Shown here one piece after another: positions 1 through 13,449 of a stretch of DNA of 45,357 nucleotides. A program made the position numbers and the translations under genes. The DNA is from Lingula anatina (lineage: Eukaryota; Brachiopoda; Lingulata; Lingulida; Lingulidae). Where the stretch lies: assembly GCF_001039355.2 (NCBI RefSeq), contig NW_019775656.1, positions 9,055 through 54,411 of the forward strand, read 5' to 3'. The number at the start of each line of letters is the position of its first letter. Position 1 is the first letter of the stretch. Below the pieces are notes generated by a model. That model was not told the origin of the DNA, made no database searches, and was given only the letters and a program-made list of their open reading frames with translations.

Positions 1-442
1 AAAAAAATTTATGGACATACATAATTATGGACACAACTGTGATTAAAAATATCCACAAAAATGTATTAGTATTAAATCATATGTCTTGTGATAAGCATAT
101 TATAACGAGTAAAATAACACTGTAATAAAAGCAGTTATATTCTAAACATCCTGCCACGCGAGTCTAACAAACTGACTATAAGCAAATTAAAGCTCAGCCT
201 GGCAATATTAGAGGTACAAACGAAAAGGAACATGTATCCCAATTCCATTTTTTTTCACTCATGCTGACAGAAAAAAAAAAACAAAACAAAAACAAACAGT
301 CAAAACATACACAATGACACACACAAGACACTACAATATTCCATAAAATAGACAAAGCTATCTCTGCAACTGTTAGTGGTTTCCATTCCTTCTACCATAT
401 CTAATAAATGCATTAAGCCCCTGCCAACATTTTAGCTGAAAA
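1..442. other. 3-prime flank or UTR of KIF19
   Basis: This is AT-rich sequence with A-rich runs and no open frame worth reporting. It probably holds KIF19 3-prime UTR. I could not find a convincing AATAAA on the minus strand. Confidence 0.4.
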
Positions 443-502
443 TTATGCAAAGCATGCTGTAAAGCCGTGTACCTGTTTAAAATATTCTTCGGCAGTGAGA
501 AG
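443..502 (-). other. KIF19: candidate terminal coding exon of KIF19
   Basis: The preceding exon (1036-1600) ends in phase 0 at a GTAGTT donor. The first good in-phase acceptor downstream on the minus strand is TTTTACAG at 503-510. It opens a 19-codon frame, [19 protein letters not shown], followed by TAA at 443-445. An internal CAG|GTACAC could instead act as a donor and carry the message beyond the window. The short peptide has no recognised homology, so this exon rests on splice grammar only. Reading through the donor at 1035 would stop after about 20 further residues. Confidence 0.45.
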
Positions 503-3500
503 CTGTAAAACAAAATCACAGGCATGTGCACTGGTTTCTTTCAGTGTATAACATTTATAACGCGTTTTGGTATATTCTGAAGCAAGCATATATCTTAAAT
601 AATTTTTGTTAGATATCTGCTTTTTACTACAAAAATGCTGTCCATGAAATAAGTATTTCCAAAATTAGGTTAAAGAATGTTAGTAAAGAATAAATGTTAG
701 CTTGAGGTTAGAACAACTGCTGCCCCCTCCCAAAAAAAAAAAAAAATAATAATAATAAAGCACTTTTAATACTAATATATTAATTAAAGCAGTGAAAGTA
801 GTCAGCAAAGCCAAATATAATCATAATTCTGTATTATTAAATCAAACTTAACATTTCTGTGAATCTGACAATTGATGAAAATGACAGAATGTCTTTTAGC
901 TGGCTTCAGAATTTACACAGATGTAGTGGCACTTACTTAAAAAATGCTTAAATTAAAAAAAATAAAATATATATATAAACGTATAATGTGAATATGTATC
1001 AACATGCCACTGATATATCCCAAACATCTAACTACCTGTGTGCTCCCGTTGGGGTTATCAGCTCTGGTCCTCCTCTTGTGATTATTGCCTCCCAGTTTAC
1101 GAACCCCTTTCTTAGTTGCCACTTTGGTAGCACCACCAGTCACCCTTGCTGCGCCACTCTTTTCAACATTGACACCACTGCTTTTCTTGTCCAGAGTCAA
1201 CACTGACGTGGAGTCATCATCCATGTGCTGAACAGTAAGAATGGATCCGTATTTGTTGTCATGTTTTGCCAGTCGACTGGGAGTGAGGTAGGATTCAGAG
1301 TCTGGCAGCTGCTCTATTTGCAAAGAATTCATGGAAACAAAAGTCTTGTTGATCTCTCTGTCATACACACTAAGCCTCTCCAATGTATTCAAGGCATCCA
1401 TCTGGGCTTTAGTCCTTTTCCTTGCTGCCAATGCAGCAATGTTCCTCGTTTTAGACTGAATTTCTACTTTGTTTAAAGAACTGTCAGAATTTCGTCCACT
1501 TAGTTTAGGAACTGAGTTTGTTCTAGTCACAGCATTTGATGCAAAATCTTTTGTGTCCATAATGGAGATATCATCCTCTTCTGTAGTGCTGTCTTTGCGT
1601 CTGAAGATAAGTACAAAATCATTATCATGGCACTATTTATTAGCCAAATATAAAATATCTTTATAAATGGACCAGTCATAATGAAGCATCATTTATAAAA
1701 ATCTAATCTATTAATGATTCAGAAAAAATAATACAAAATGAAATAATAGTAATAATAATCAAATTAAAACTCTCTCTGGAGATAAAGATGGTCAAAATTC
1801 AATAATTCCAATAGAATACTTAGAACCAGTGTGAGGTTAAAGTGTTCTTACTGCTCTTTGTGCAACATGTGCGCTGAAGATCGTCTAAGAATGTCTCTCT
1901 TGGAGTTGATTGCCTGTTGACTACTGCCGTCTTCTTCCACAACAGACAGATGCTCTTCTGAGTTCTCTGGCTCCAGAAAGTGCCTGTTCATGTTTGTTAT
2001 AGACACAGTCTGAAATTTATCAAGGAAAATGGTTCACTCAATTATGTGTTTAAACTGACCATTCAAGTACAGATAAATATAGAGATAGGCAGGCAGACAG
2101 ACAAACAGATAGACAAACAGGTTGCACTTTGAGAAGAACATATAAAGGATAAATAATTAATTACATTGCCATTACTTATAGGAATCTGATCACAGTGAAA
2201 GGACACATTGCTTTTTTTAAATATAAAGCATTCTTATATTGGAAGGTAAAACAAATATGCATGCACTATATTTGTCATATACATACTTTGTATGAAGGCA
2301 AGTTTGATAAATTGTGGGTGGAGGTATCTCTGGAAACTGCTCCTTCTTCTTGCTGCTGCTCCTCATACAAGTCATACAGTTCTTCCAAGTCTTTAGGGCA
2401 AGACATCTGGCATTCTGAATTGCATAGGGTACTGTTGTAAATGTACTATCACATGAATTAACATAATATTATGAGCTGCTATCAGGTATTAAAAAGATAT
2501 GGAAGGAAAATATAAAATATGGAAGGAAAATATGGAAGCATGGAAAAAAATCACCTTTTGGTATTTTTTCTTATTTTTTTCTTATTATTTTTATATCTGA
2601 AAAAAAATCTGCAAAGGGCTCAATCCCTAATCATAATAGGTTATAATTAAAATAATTTCCACAAAGAACAAAATTTTAAATCAATTCAACTGAAATACTT
2701 CAAATTACCTTCCAATAATGCTCTCTGTCGCTGAATGATTTCATCCCTGAGTGTGCGGCCATGAAGATGCTTCGTGAAATCAACATCTTTTTGCCTAATT
2801 TCATGTTCTTTGAGAAACAGTTGAGACTGAAGCTCTATGTTTTCAATCTCCAGTTCATGCACTTTGCACAAGAGAGACAAGATCTCTTTTTGCTCTTCAC
2901 TGCTGATTTTGCTGGGCAGAATCTGGATGAGATAAGAGATATTAAAATATAATTATAATGGTTTTGTGGCATGATTGTCATTTTAAACCTTTAAATTTTA
3001 TAAAAGCCAAAAAGAATCATATAATCTTTTTCCATAAATGTATTTCTGTATAACTACTTTTGTAACACTTTGAAAAAAGCTGTTCATGTCCTAAAATTAA
3101 AAGAGTAATCTTTTAGAGTGATACACATTATCAAATTAACAGACGACTCGCCAAACTGGCTTCAAAATACACACAGTCTATCACTCCTGATGTTCATTTG
3201 ATAATTCATGAATTTTCATGCTTGCCCACATGTCAGTTTCAATGTCTGCTTACTTCTTCCAACTTTTCTGCTCTCCGTTTGGCCACAACCAACTCTCTCT
3301 CTATGTTGACTTTGATTTTTTCAGTTCGTTCTTTTTCTTCCCTGAGGACCTTCAGTTCATCTCTTGCCACTTTGACATCGTCAGGTTCTGGGGTGCTGGC
3401 CGATTCTGCTTCTTTTTCAACGCCTTCTTCATCTAAATGTGAATAAGACGTTACTGGTTGCATTTCTTAATAAATCATAATCCGAAAAAAGAAAATGATT

Positions 3501-4681
3501 AAAATTATGATGAAATAGAAAGATATGAAAAAATGTCTTGTTATTAACTATCTCTGTTAAAAGATTTCAAGTCTTGCTAATATAAATTATAAATATAAAA
3601 ATAAACACTGCAGCTAAATCAGCACATATACATGTAAAGAGTTGTAGTTAGAAAATTGTGCCTATGTTTGTAATTTATTTCATAAACAACCCATACCTTT
3701 TGAGAGGTCTGAAGCTGAAGCACTGGAATCTTTCTGCTTTCTTGTCTTTTCTGCTTCATATCTGTGAAAGAACAAAAACATCAATAAAGGTGACTCACAT
3801 AAAATCTGCCAGCTGTGTTATCAAGACTGGAAGAAAAAACACTGCCTTTTCATTAAACAAGATAATATGTTTAGACCCCATTCCCACAGCTTTTAGATCG
3901 ATCTATCCCTGTGGGGAGTCTCACTAGATTACTGTCAACTTAGCCGGCTTAAATGTCTGTCCCCCCTACTAAAGCTGTAAGGGGGTAATTAACTACCGTG
4001 CGTGCTCGGCTGACAACAATTTAGTGTGAACCCCCTGGGAGTTAGGTCAATCTAGATGGATCGATCTAAATCTATGGGAATGCACTCTTACACAACCAAA
4101 TATTTATACATACATTTATAAAGTCTAAACATTTCTCAAAATCTTATTTTGCTATAAATTTTTATTTAAAAAAAATTTTTAATCTTTCCGTAGCACACTT
4201 ATAATTTTAAATGCAATGAAGAGGTTCATCACCCAAACTTAAAGAGCATACACCAGTCTATGACTGGCAATTGCATGTGATGGTCACAAGTTATTATTGT
4301 AATTATTTTAACTGCTAGTATTTAGGTAACTCCTTGCAGTGTTAATTTTTCAGTATACTTACTCTTGCAGAATAAGTGTGTGTCTGCTGGTCTCCAAGTC
4401 TATCTCCATGGTAGAATTATTTATATCCATCAGCCCTCTCCTGAAATTGAATCAAAATGTCTTTAGTCTATGGGATTTACAAGGAGTTTCTTTTTAACAA
4501 AATACCAAGATTTTTAGGTTGTTTTGAATGTTAATAAATCAGATTGTTATTTTGTATGGAATGTTTCATATGACAAATATGTACAAGTTATTCAACTGCA
4601 AGATGAGATACACCATGACATGAAACAGAAAAGCTTTACTTCCAAAACTAACAGAAATTATGACAGCCAGAAAATTAACTT

Positions 4682-4763
<82 letters not shown>

Positions 4764-7700
4764 AGGGGTGTCCAGAAAAACCCACTGTGCTAACTGGATC
4801 AATCCAACTCTGTGGGAGATTCTCCCTAAGTGCAATCACTGTAACTGGCTTAAATGCCTGACAAGCCTCCTCGAGCTTCTAGGGGGTAATTAAGCTGAGT
4901 GCACACGAAAGTTAATTACCCCCTAGCCATCAAGAAGGGGTGTCAAGTAATTAACCTGACTAAAATGATGGTAAATAAGAGAGAATCAACTGCAGAGTTG
5001 GATTAAACCAGCTGGTATGATGTTTGAATCTGAACACAGTTTAAAACTCAATCAATTTGCAGTGATTCCTGACCCATTACAAAGAACTGTTTCAGATAAT
5101 TTTGATATATTGGACCAGTAATTGTAATATTGTAGAAGTTGTACCTCAAATCCATCTGGTTTCTGAAGCTGGTGATAAGTTGTTCTTTGAGATTTGCCAA
5201 CTCTGTGTGGACCTCCTGTCTTGTTGTTGCTAGGACTTCAGCTGAAAATAAAGCAATACATAACATTACATATTCAAAATACCTTAGCACTAACAAAGAG
5301 GTGGGGGGGGGGGGGGGCAGTGGCGGCTCGAAAGAACCCCACCTTTTTGGCCGGAAAAGGTCCCTTCAGGGTTAAATTCTATTTAGGTACATGAAGGTTT
5401 TATGGTAAAAGGTCCACTTTTTCAGAAAAAGAACCCCCTTTTTTGAAATTGCTGGCCTGCTAGAACATTCCACCTGTTGTCATATGCTTACATTGCACAG
5501 CCTGAATATTAGCCACTCCACTTTTCTGCTGAAGTTCTTGCTGATCTAACTTCCTCCGTAACCTCCCTATCTCCTCTCGCAGCTCGCTGATGATGCTGGT
5601 GTACTGGGCTATGTGGTAACTCACATCAATCACATTCTTCCGCACCTACAAGGTGATATTGTCATTATTTGTTTAATAAATAAATAAAAAATACATGTGA
5701 CACAGGGTAAAACTGAACTACAGACATAATTGTACACATTTTCAATTCATAACTAAAATAGTTTACAGTCTGATTTTGCTAGATGCTTTGAGATTTTAAT
5801 GTCCATGGTAAATAATATGATTGTCTAACAGTCAATTGTCTATTTTTTGCTATAAGCCAGTCTGATGAAAACAAGTCTTAAAGGCCCCAAAACTTCTAAA
5901 ATTTATTTATCATTACCTTGTTCTTTATACTCTTTGCTCTGTCAGCATAGACTAGTGTGTTCCGAGATTCTTCAAAGTTTCCGCTGGCAGGACTAATGTG
6001 GGCAATCATGGCTGTCTTGCAATTTCCACCAAGGGAGTCTTTCAGTAGACGAGTCAACTTGCTGTCTCTGTAGTTGACATACTTGGAACCATTTTTGTCA
6101 CCTAAAGTTCATAATGAAAACTCAATGTCAATGAATACATGCACGCACGCACACATACACACACACACACAAGGACTGGCAAAAGAGATGTACTATGAAT
6201 GATATTTAAACTGCATTATTGAAAGGCAAGGGCAATATCAAATTCTGTATCATGGTGATATTTTGTTATTGTCACTATTATTTATTATTTCTAATATCAA
6301 ATACATGTACAGCTGCCATGTGTAGAAATAACAGTGGCTTTCAAACAGTATATACACATCACATTTTTGTAACCAGGAGCAACTGATGGTTGTGATAAAA
6401 TGTGTAACTGGAGGTTTTAAACTTTTGGACCATTTCACCAAGCAAGCCCACGTCATATAAAGTAACACATAAAGACATAATTTTTCCAAATCCATTCATA
6501 TCATAACCCATTACTGATTAATTTCAATATAATCTTCAATTGATAATTTGGGGCTCTGTTAGCACTAGTGGTCAAATTTAAAGCAAAAGCAAAATTAGCT
6601 CAACTGTTATGGCTACCAGCTGCAGAGTTTCCTTTCACCAAATCAATAGTTTCATTACTGCTACCTATATATTTTACATAACCTCATCAATAATGCATTC
6701 ATACATGGTTTGACTGTGTTAAACAAGAAAACATTGCCTAAGAAATCACCAACTCCAGCCCACACAATAACTAAAGAAGGTGAACACAAAGTAGATAGGG
6801 AGCATGTTGTCCATGTTGAAAACAAGCACAGGTTCATTTTAAAATTAGATCTGAATACAGGCAACTCCATATTCAAGTTTTTCTAGTGTAAACTAATCCC
6901 TTTATCTAATTATGGCCTTCAGATTACTGAATTATGAACCAAAACTCTCATCCGTATTTTCAAAAGTGAGGGAATTGCATAAAAATGGATATATCTGAAC
7001 AGTATCTCAGCAGTTAAGTAAAGATTATGAAAACAATTCATTTCCTTCGCTCGATTGACTTGACCTGAGGGCTGCTTCACAAAAAGTTAAAATTTATTGA
7101 GCTTTGAAAAGACAATTAAAACATGAAAGCTGCATGAATATATAATATGACTAGGATACTGTTCTGGAAGTGATTTACAAATGACAGAGCAAAATCTTAA
7201 GTTCACATACAAATTTATAATTTATCAACCACTGAAAATAAAGACAATCATAATTTGCTACAAAATCTTAGATCAAAGACAGGAAAATGGGGTGAAAGGC
7301 CTTTCACATTCTCTAAAAACATAACTTTGTTGGGTAATATTTTTGCACTCTATGCTGAGGCCATGTTTTGCTTTGGTCATTTATAACACCCCCATCCCCA
7401 CTATTGTAATTTCAAAACAAACATCACTTAAAGTGAGTGCCTTTTAAGCTGTCACACAGAGTCTATGTATGTACCAATGAAGAGATTAATCACCTCCATT
7501 TGTACTACATAACATGACTGGAAACATGCAACTTTTGGTTTCGATGAATAATTTATCAGGAGGAGACAGTTTATCAATTGGCAGGAGACATCAAAATTAC
7601 ACCAAGGAATACCAACAGTTCAGTTTCTACCTGGTTCCATCAGAATAAATATGACGATTGATCTTTGGCCAAGTTCAAACAAATTACAATCACAGCCGAC

Positions 7701-10700
7701 CCCACAAACGTCATCAATGTAATCAGTGTTACAAACTGGACTTTAAAAAAATCAACTGTATCGTTGAATCTAGTCTCATTAAAATTTATCATTCATTGTT
7801 CTATACTAACGTAGTCACATGCAGAGCAAGAAGTAATATTATTTTATTACACAACTTCAAGCATGCAGAACCCTTAACATTCATTAGTGCTATAATTCTC
7901 TTAAAACTTACTCAGTGCATTTATGCAGTTCCCCAGAGCCAGAAGCGACCTGTTGATGTGGGCTCCTTCCACCATTCGTTTCCCTCGATTATGTGTGTTT
8001 GAAGCCCTCTCCGACCCCGCCAAATCAATGAGAAAAAGCTTTCCTATTCTCACTGTATCCTTGGTGTCACGAATGCGGTTCTTCTGCTTGACTGTTATCA
8101 TGAGAATGGCATGGGATCGTGAAGAGGTCTTGTTGGCAGCGGTAGGTTCTTGGGTTCTCTCTTTGTTTCCTTCTTTTAACAATTCCATAATCTGAAGAAT
8201 ATCAAAATACATAAGCAATGTGGATATTTTTTTTCTTTGGCTGATGCACGATGTTTCAAAGTACAGTGAAACAGTGTCACTTTCATTCAACATGAAATCA
8301 ATTCTGGTCTTCTCAAGGTTTTTGTTTGCTGTTTATTCACCTTCTTGAAATCGAGTCCTATCCAGAAATATGGACTTTCAAGATGTTTTTTGTCCTTTTG
8401 CAGAGTGTACATTATGATGGATTTTTAATGACAATACAATTTTCACATGTTAATCAGGGGCGGATTCAGGCCATCTTCTGGGTCTTCCAGATTTTCAAGT
8501 TTACAATGACTGGTATCTAATTTTTTTCTGTTGCAACAAGGTCAAAAATGGAGGATGGATCAACAAAGATAATTTGGAAGACTGTCAGAATTATTTCTGG
8601 GTCCGCATCTGTTAATGGTTACCTCTAAGGTAGACTTGGTCATGATTTCTGAGAGGCCAGCCACTTGCACTCCCTTGGCATCTTCACGAAGCTCTAGATA
8701 CCCTGCAGCAGGTGCTAGCAGGTCACGGATCATCTCGTTGTAGATCTGAAGTAATAATAATTATAATCATATGAAACCTTATATAAATATTACCTATACT
8801 TAAAGAAAATTAAACAGTTCATTGTAAAGAAATATAATAATGGCGAAAATGATCAGCCAATAATATATTTCATCAAACAACAAAAACAAGTTCAAGTGAA
8901 AAAAAAAAAAAAAGGAAATCCGAAGCAACTGTAAAAAATTCAATATATGATGAATGATGAGTCAGATTGCCACATATGCAGCAGCTCAGGTAATTTGTTA
9001 CTTCCCTTGGGAGCTGAGAATATCCAAGAACTGCCATGATACAAAATGCCAATTCATGAACTGTATGGCCAATTCATCTCTTAGGGCTCATTCCCATTTA
9101 AACTAATGGTTTACATAGATCGACCCAACTCCGTGGGGACTCTCACTGAATGCAATCAGTTAACATGCCTCCTCCTGGCACTGAGTAGAATACAGAAAAG
9201 CTGATTGTAGGAATATGTTGGAAATAAGAGGAGGCGTGTTCATCTGATAAACTTGTTGCATTCAGCTTGTTGCATATACTTTGAATGGGAATGAGCCCTT
9301 AGCGAAAATAATGGTTTTTAGACAAAAAGTAACATTTTGAAAACTGTAAATTATTATAGACTTACTTCTAGATAGGACATGGTCACTTTGTATGTGTTAT
9401 CGGACCTCGTCTTCTCCATTGCACTGAAGAGGTCAGACAGAGTACGGTACATTATACCAGGTTCTGTGTCTGTACCAAGCATGGTATATGTCTTTCCAGC
9501 ACCTAAAACATAAATATGTTATCTATAAGGTATTTTTGGCCACAATAACTGAAACCAACTCTGGTTAAGTATGGTGCACATATGAGTTTCAAAGAAATCA
9601 GTATGTTTTTCAGCACCTCGTTTCCGTCTTGTCCAGATAAACTAACATGCAGTCAAGTTGGTATATTTCTGACTGAGCCTAAAAATATTTGGCCGCTTTA
9701 ACAATTCTAAACTGCACTCTAACTAACCTCCTTTAATGGCAGTTTCATAAACAACAAACAAATCAACAATTCAAAACAGTTTAAAATGTGCCCCCATAAT
9801 ACAGTATAATACAATATGTATAATAATGACCATATTGCTAGAAAAATAATAATTTATCATTAGGCATCAGCTCAACTTACCAGTAGCACCATATGCAAAC
9901 ACAGTTGCATTGTAACCTGAGATCACGTTGTCAATTAAATGTCTTGTGGTAACCTGATACACTTCTTCCTGCAATGACAAAATGAATTGCACATCAGATA
10001 AAGCTTGTGCTATGGTTACAAAACACCATTTCTGTTCTCTTTCCCATTTTTTTTACATTAAGTTGAGTAAATTATTAACAAAACAAAAATGTCTTAAAGA
10101 AGAAAGTATATATTTCACTTACTATCTTCAAAGCCAAGATTAATTAAGATTATGTTTTGAATGAAATACAATTATTATAAAGGTGAATGGAATACTTGGG
10201 GTTCCTTAACAAAATTAAGTTATTTGTTGTTGCAAATCAGCCAAGACTTGTGTTTTATCTTAAATTTCCCCAATTTACAAGTTTTTGCAGCAATATATCT
10301 ACTAGCCCAGGATGCAACTATGATATGTGCAGCTTACTTTGTTATTGGGTAATCATTATATAAATATAAGTTTTTAGTAATCAATATTTATAGTTTTGAT
10401 CAGATGGGATGAATAATTCATTTTCTGTAAACATGTATGTTCCTGAGCTATACCATGCCATTTCAAAAAGCAGCTGAGATACAGGGTAGATGATAAAATT
10501 TACGTGGTTGATTCAGATCTCTAAGCAACATTGCCTGCAAAGGGTTAAATATCTTAAAATAAAAAATCAATGCAACACCTGATAGTCCATGCAAGATTTC
10601 TATTGGAAAAAATAACAATGTGCAATCAAGATCTGCCTAATTAAATTCTTAAAATGATTTTCAATACCCACATCAGTGAAAACATAATAGTGTGACATCC

Positions 10701-13384
10701 AAATCCATGACCCCACAATCCAATCACATTCTTCCAGTGTATTTCTGATTTCCAAAATTGATTAAAGACTGGGGCCTTTTTGTTTATACATAAACCGTTT
10801 CCAATTTCTCACCAACAGTGTTAATACAGTATAAAATAATGCCCAATTTGAGGCCTTTTAAGGAGTATGATAATATCACCAAAGAACAGTTATCCAGAAG
10901 GATTCATTATGACAGGTTGTAAAAACAGAGTTACCAAGAAAAAAAAACAGAGTTACCAAGAGTTACCAAGAAAAAAAATTGCTTGCAGTCTAGAGTCTCT
11001 TACAAATTTTCAATGTTGAAAAAAAAAGGGAAGCAACAATCCTGAATTTTTGTGTCACAATTCAGACACTGCATCAGTGCCTTAATTGGTTTTCCACTGT
11101 TGTATGACTGCATATTACAGTCTTTTTACTGTTTTCTTTCATAAAAGGTGCAGCTAATAGTATTTTACACTCTTTTTTGCAGTCAGTGCACCAATACTCA
11201 TTTTGAACAAGTGATACAACCTGTTGCTTAAGCTTTTTTGATGATTTTGTAACTTGGTTGTTTCACCAAGCAGATGTGAATTTAATCATAACATCAAATA
11301 AATTCTTATAACGATACTATCAAGGAAGTATGTGAAAACACAAAGACAAATCTGTATTGAAATTCTGTAAATAGACTCCTCTCTCTTTTTTCCTTTGCTT
11401 TTCAGTTGAATTTTAAGAGTCTGCAAGCTGACTTTACCAAAATTAGGTCTGCTTCCATCTGCTGTCCCTTCACTAGCCCCTCAAGGCATGAATAATAAAT
11501 GAATGCAGTTTACGTTCCACACATAGAAATCTTTAAGTTGACAAAGACTATTGATGTTTTCCCGATAGAAAAGTATTGTTCTTTGCAGCAGGCACATGTC
11601 ACAAAGTCCTACCAATTATGAAAATGTTAATCATTCTATTGTAATTCTAGAATGTTAGCCCAGCTAGTAACCAAGCCATAAGTTTCATCCAGAACAATTA
11701 AAAGAGGTGCTGGATTACCTGGTTTCACCTGAGTTTATAATTATTTGATGTGAAATGTGAACCAACATTATAAAAGTTTCAAAAAGAAAAACAATAGGTA
11801 ATAATAAATTAAAAGGCAACTGAATGGTAACTTATGTTAAATTAAAGGGTTAAATATTTTTTCTAATTTTCAAGACAAGGACACATAATGTCACCAAACA
11901 GCATTTTTAACACAGAAACGAATGAAGAGTATCTTATGATTATGATGCTTTAAAAAAAAAGTTGCATGAAACAACTGGTCTGAATGGTAGAGAAAGTAGT
12001 CCCACTATCAGACTACCACAGCATTCAAAGCTTCATTCCAGCTGCAATTCATCTAGAGCTACATCAACACAGAAAAGCACTTCGGAAATGCCAGTATATT
12101 ATCGACTGTGATCAGTTCATGCAAATGGATAATTTGTGATTTCTAGTGTTTGAAGTCAACTTGAATAGCACAATAATATAGCAGATGCAACCTGATAGGA
12201 GAATTTCCATTAAGAACATGCCAGTGTTAGGGGGAATGCATTTTATCTGTATACACACACCATAGTGATGGAAAAACTCAAACTGATTTCAGCCCATGAA
12301 AAATGTCACCTTCCTTAGTAATAATCTGTCACTTTTTTAACAGCTGTTACCAAATCATGTGATGAAAAAAAAGAGGAAAAATGAACTATTTGAATATTTG
12401 GAAGTTCTGAATATTTTTCCAATTACCCAAATATTTTTTGAAAAAAGTGAATGTTTTCAAAACATTGTTGCCAAAGGTTATGCAGTAACACATCAGTGAA
12501 TTTCAAATCTGAATGGCTATAGATTAGCTACATTGTTGGTCCAATTTAAAAAAAAAATGCCATGCATAACCTTCCACTTACTAGAACAATTTCTTTCAAA
12601 TAATAGTGCTTTGTAAAAATAGTCATCTGTTAGCTTTCTGTAATCATTCTGATCTTTTTAATCCTTCCATCATGATAAGAAAGTGTCTGTCATGTTACTT
12701 GTTCATGTTTTTTCTACCTTCATCTGTCTTATATATTTATCTTGAAATATAACCCAAATTCTTAAAAATAAATTTCCCACGTCAGAGGGAATGCCAATAC
12801 GTATCAATATCTGCCAATCCCATTTTTTCGATACTCTGCTGAGTGCAAGGCAAAATATTATGATCATCGATTAGCTTAACAATCCATAAGAAAGTCTGAT
12901 CAACGACAGATCAATAACCCTGACTATCTAATTGGATTTTCTGATACATAATGACTTAAAGTAACTGTGAATCGCCCATTAACACAGCATGAGCATTATT
13001 TCAGTGCATCTGCAACCAGTCATCAGCTCCTGTTTGATTGTGAGCACTTTTAAGTAGTAGTAGAATAGAAGAGATAAACAGAATAAACAAGGGAATTGTT
13101 ATAATCAATAATTCATAGGGTAAAGCGTATGGAAAACAGAAATATAAAAGGCTATCGGTGATCCAATTCATGGTTAGAAAAACAACTCTTTTTGCACCTG
13201 CTTAATCGCTTATAGATCACTTAATTAATTTGTTTCTATAATCAATAAACAAGGGACCACAAATGTAATGACAATGGGCATCCTTACAGTTGCACTTGAT
13301 GACATAAGTCCAAGCCCAAAGTTTTGAGGTTTCTTCTGTTTGTTATTTCTGGGGTAAAATGTTCAATGCCTCTAATTAGGTAAA

Positions 13385-13449
<65 letters not shown>

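Noticed and set aside
5303-5460. Possible hAT terminus CAGTGGCGG after the G15 run
   Set aside because: No matching inverted end or target duplication was found within the intron, so an element cannot be defined.
6661-6876. 71-codon minus-strand open frame in a KIF19 intron
   Set aside because: It is in the intron between exons that join in phase without it, and has no domain or splice signals that would include it.
10950-12100. Possible decayed transposase-like or gene-like fragments in the 4-kb KIF19 intron
   Set aside because: Reverse-strand conceptual peptides are short, stop-rich and match no family I can name.
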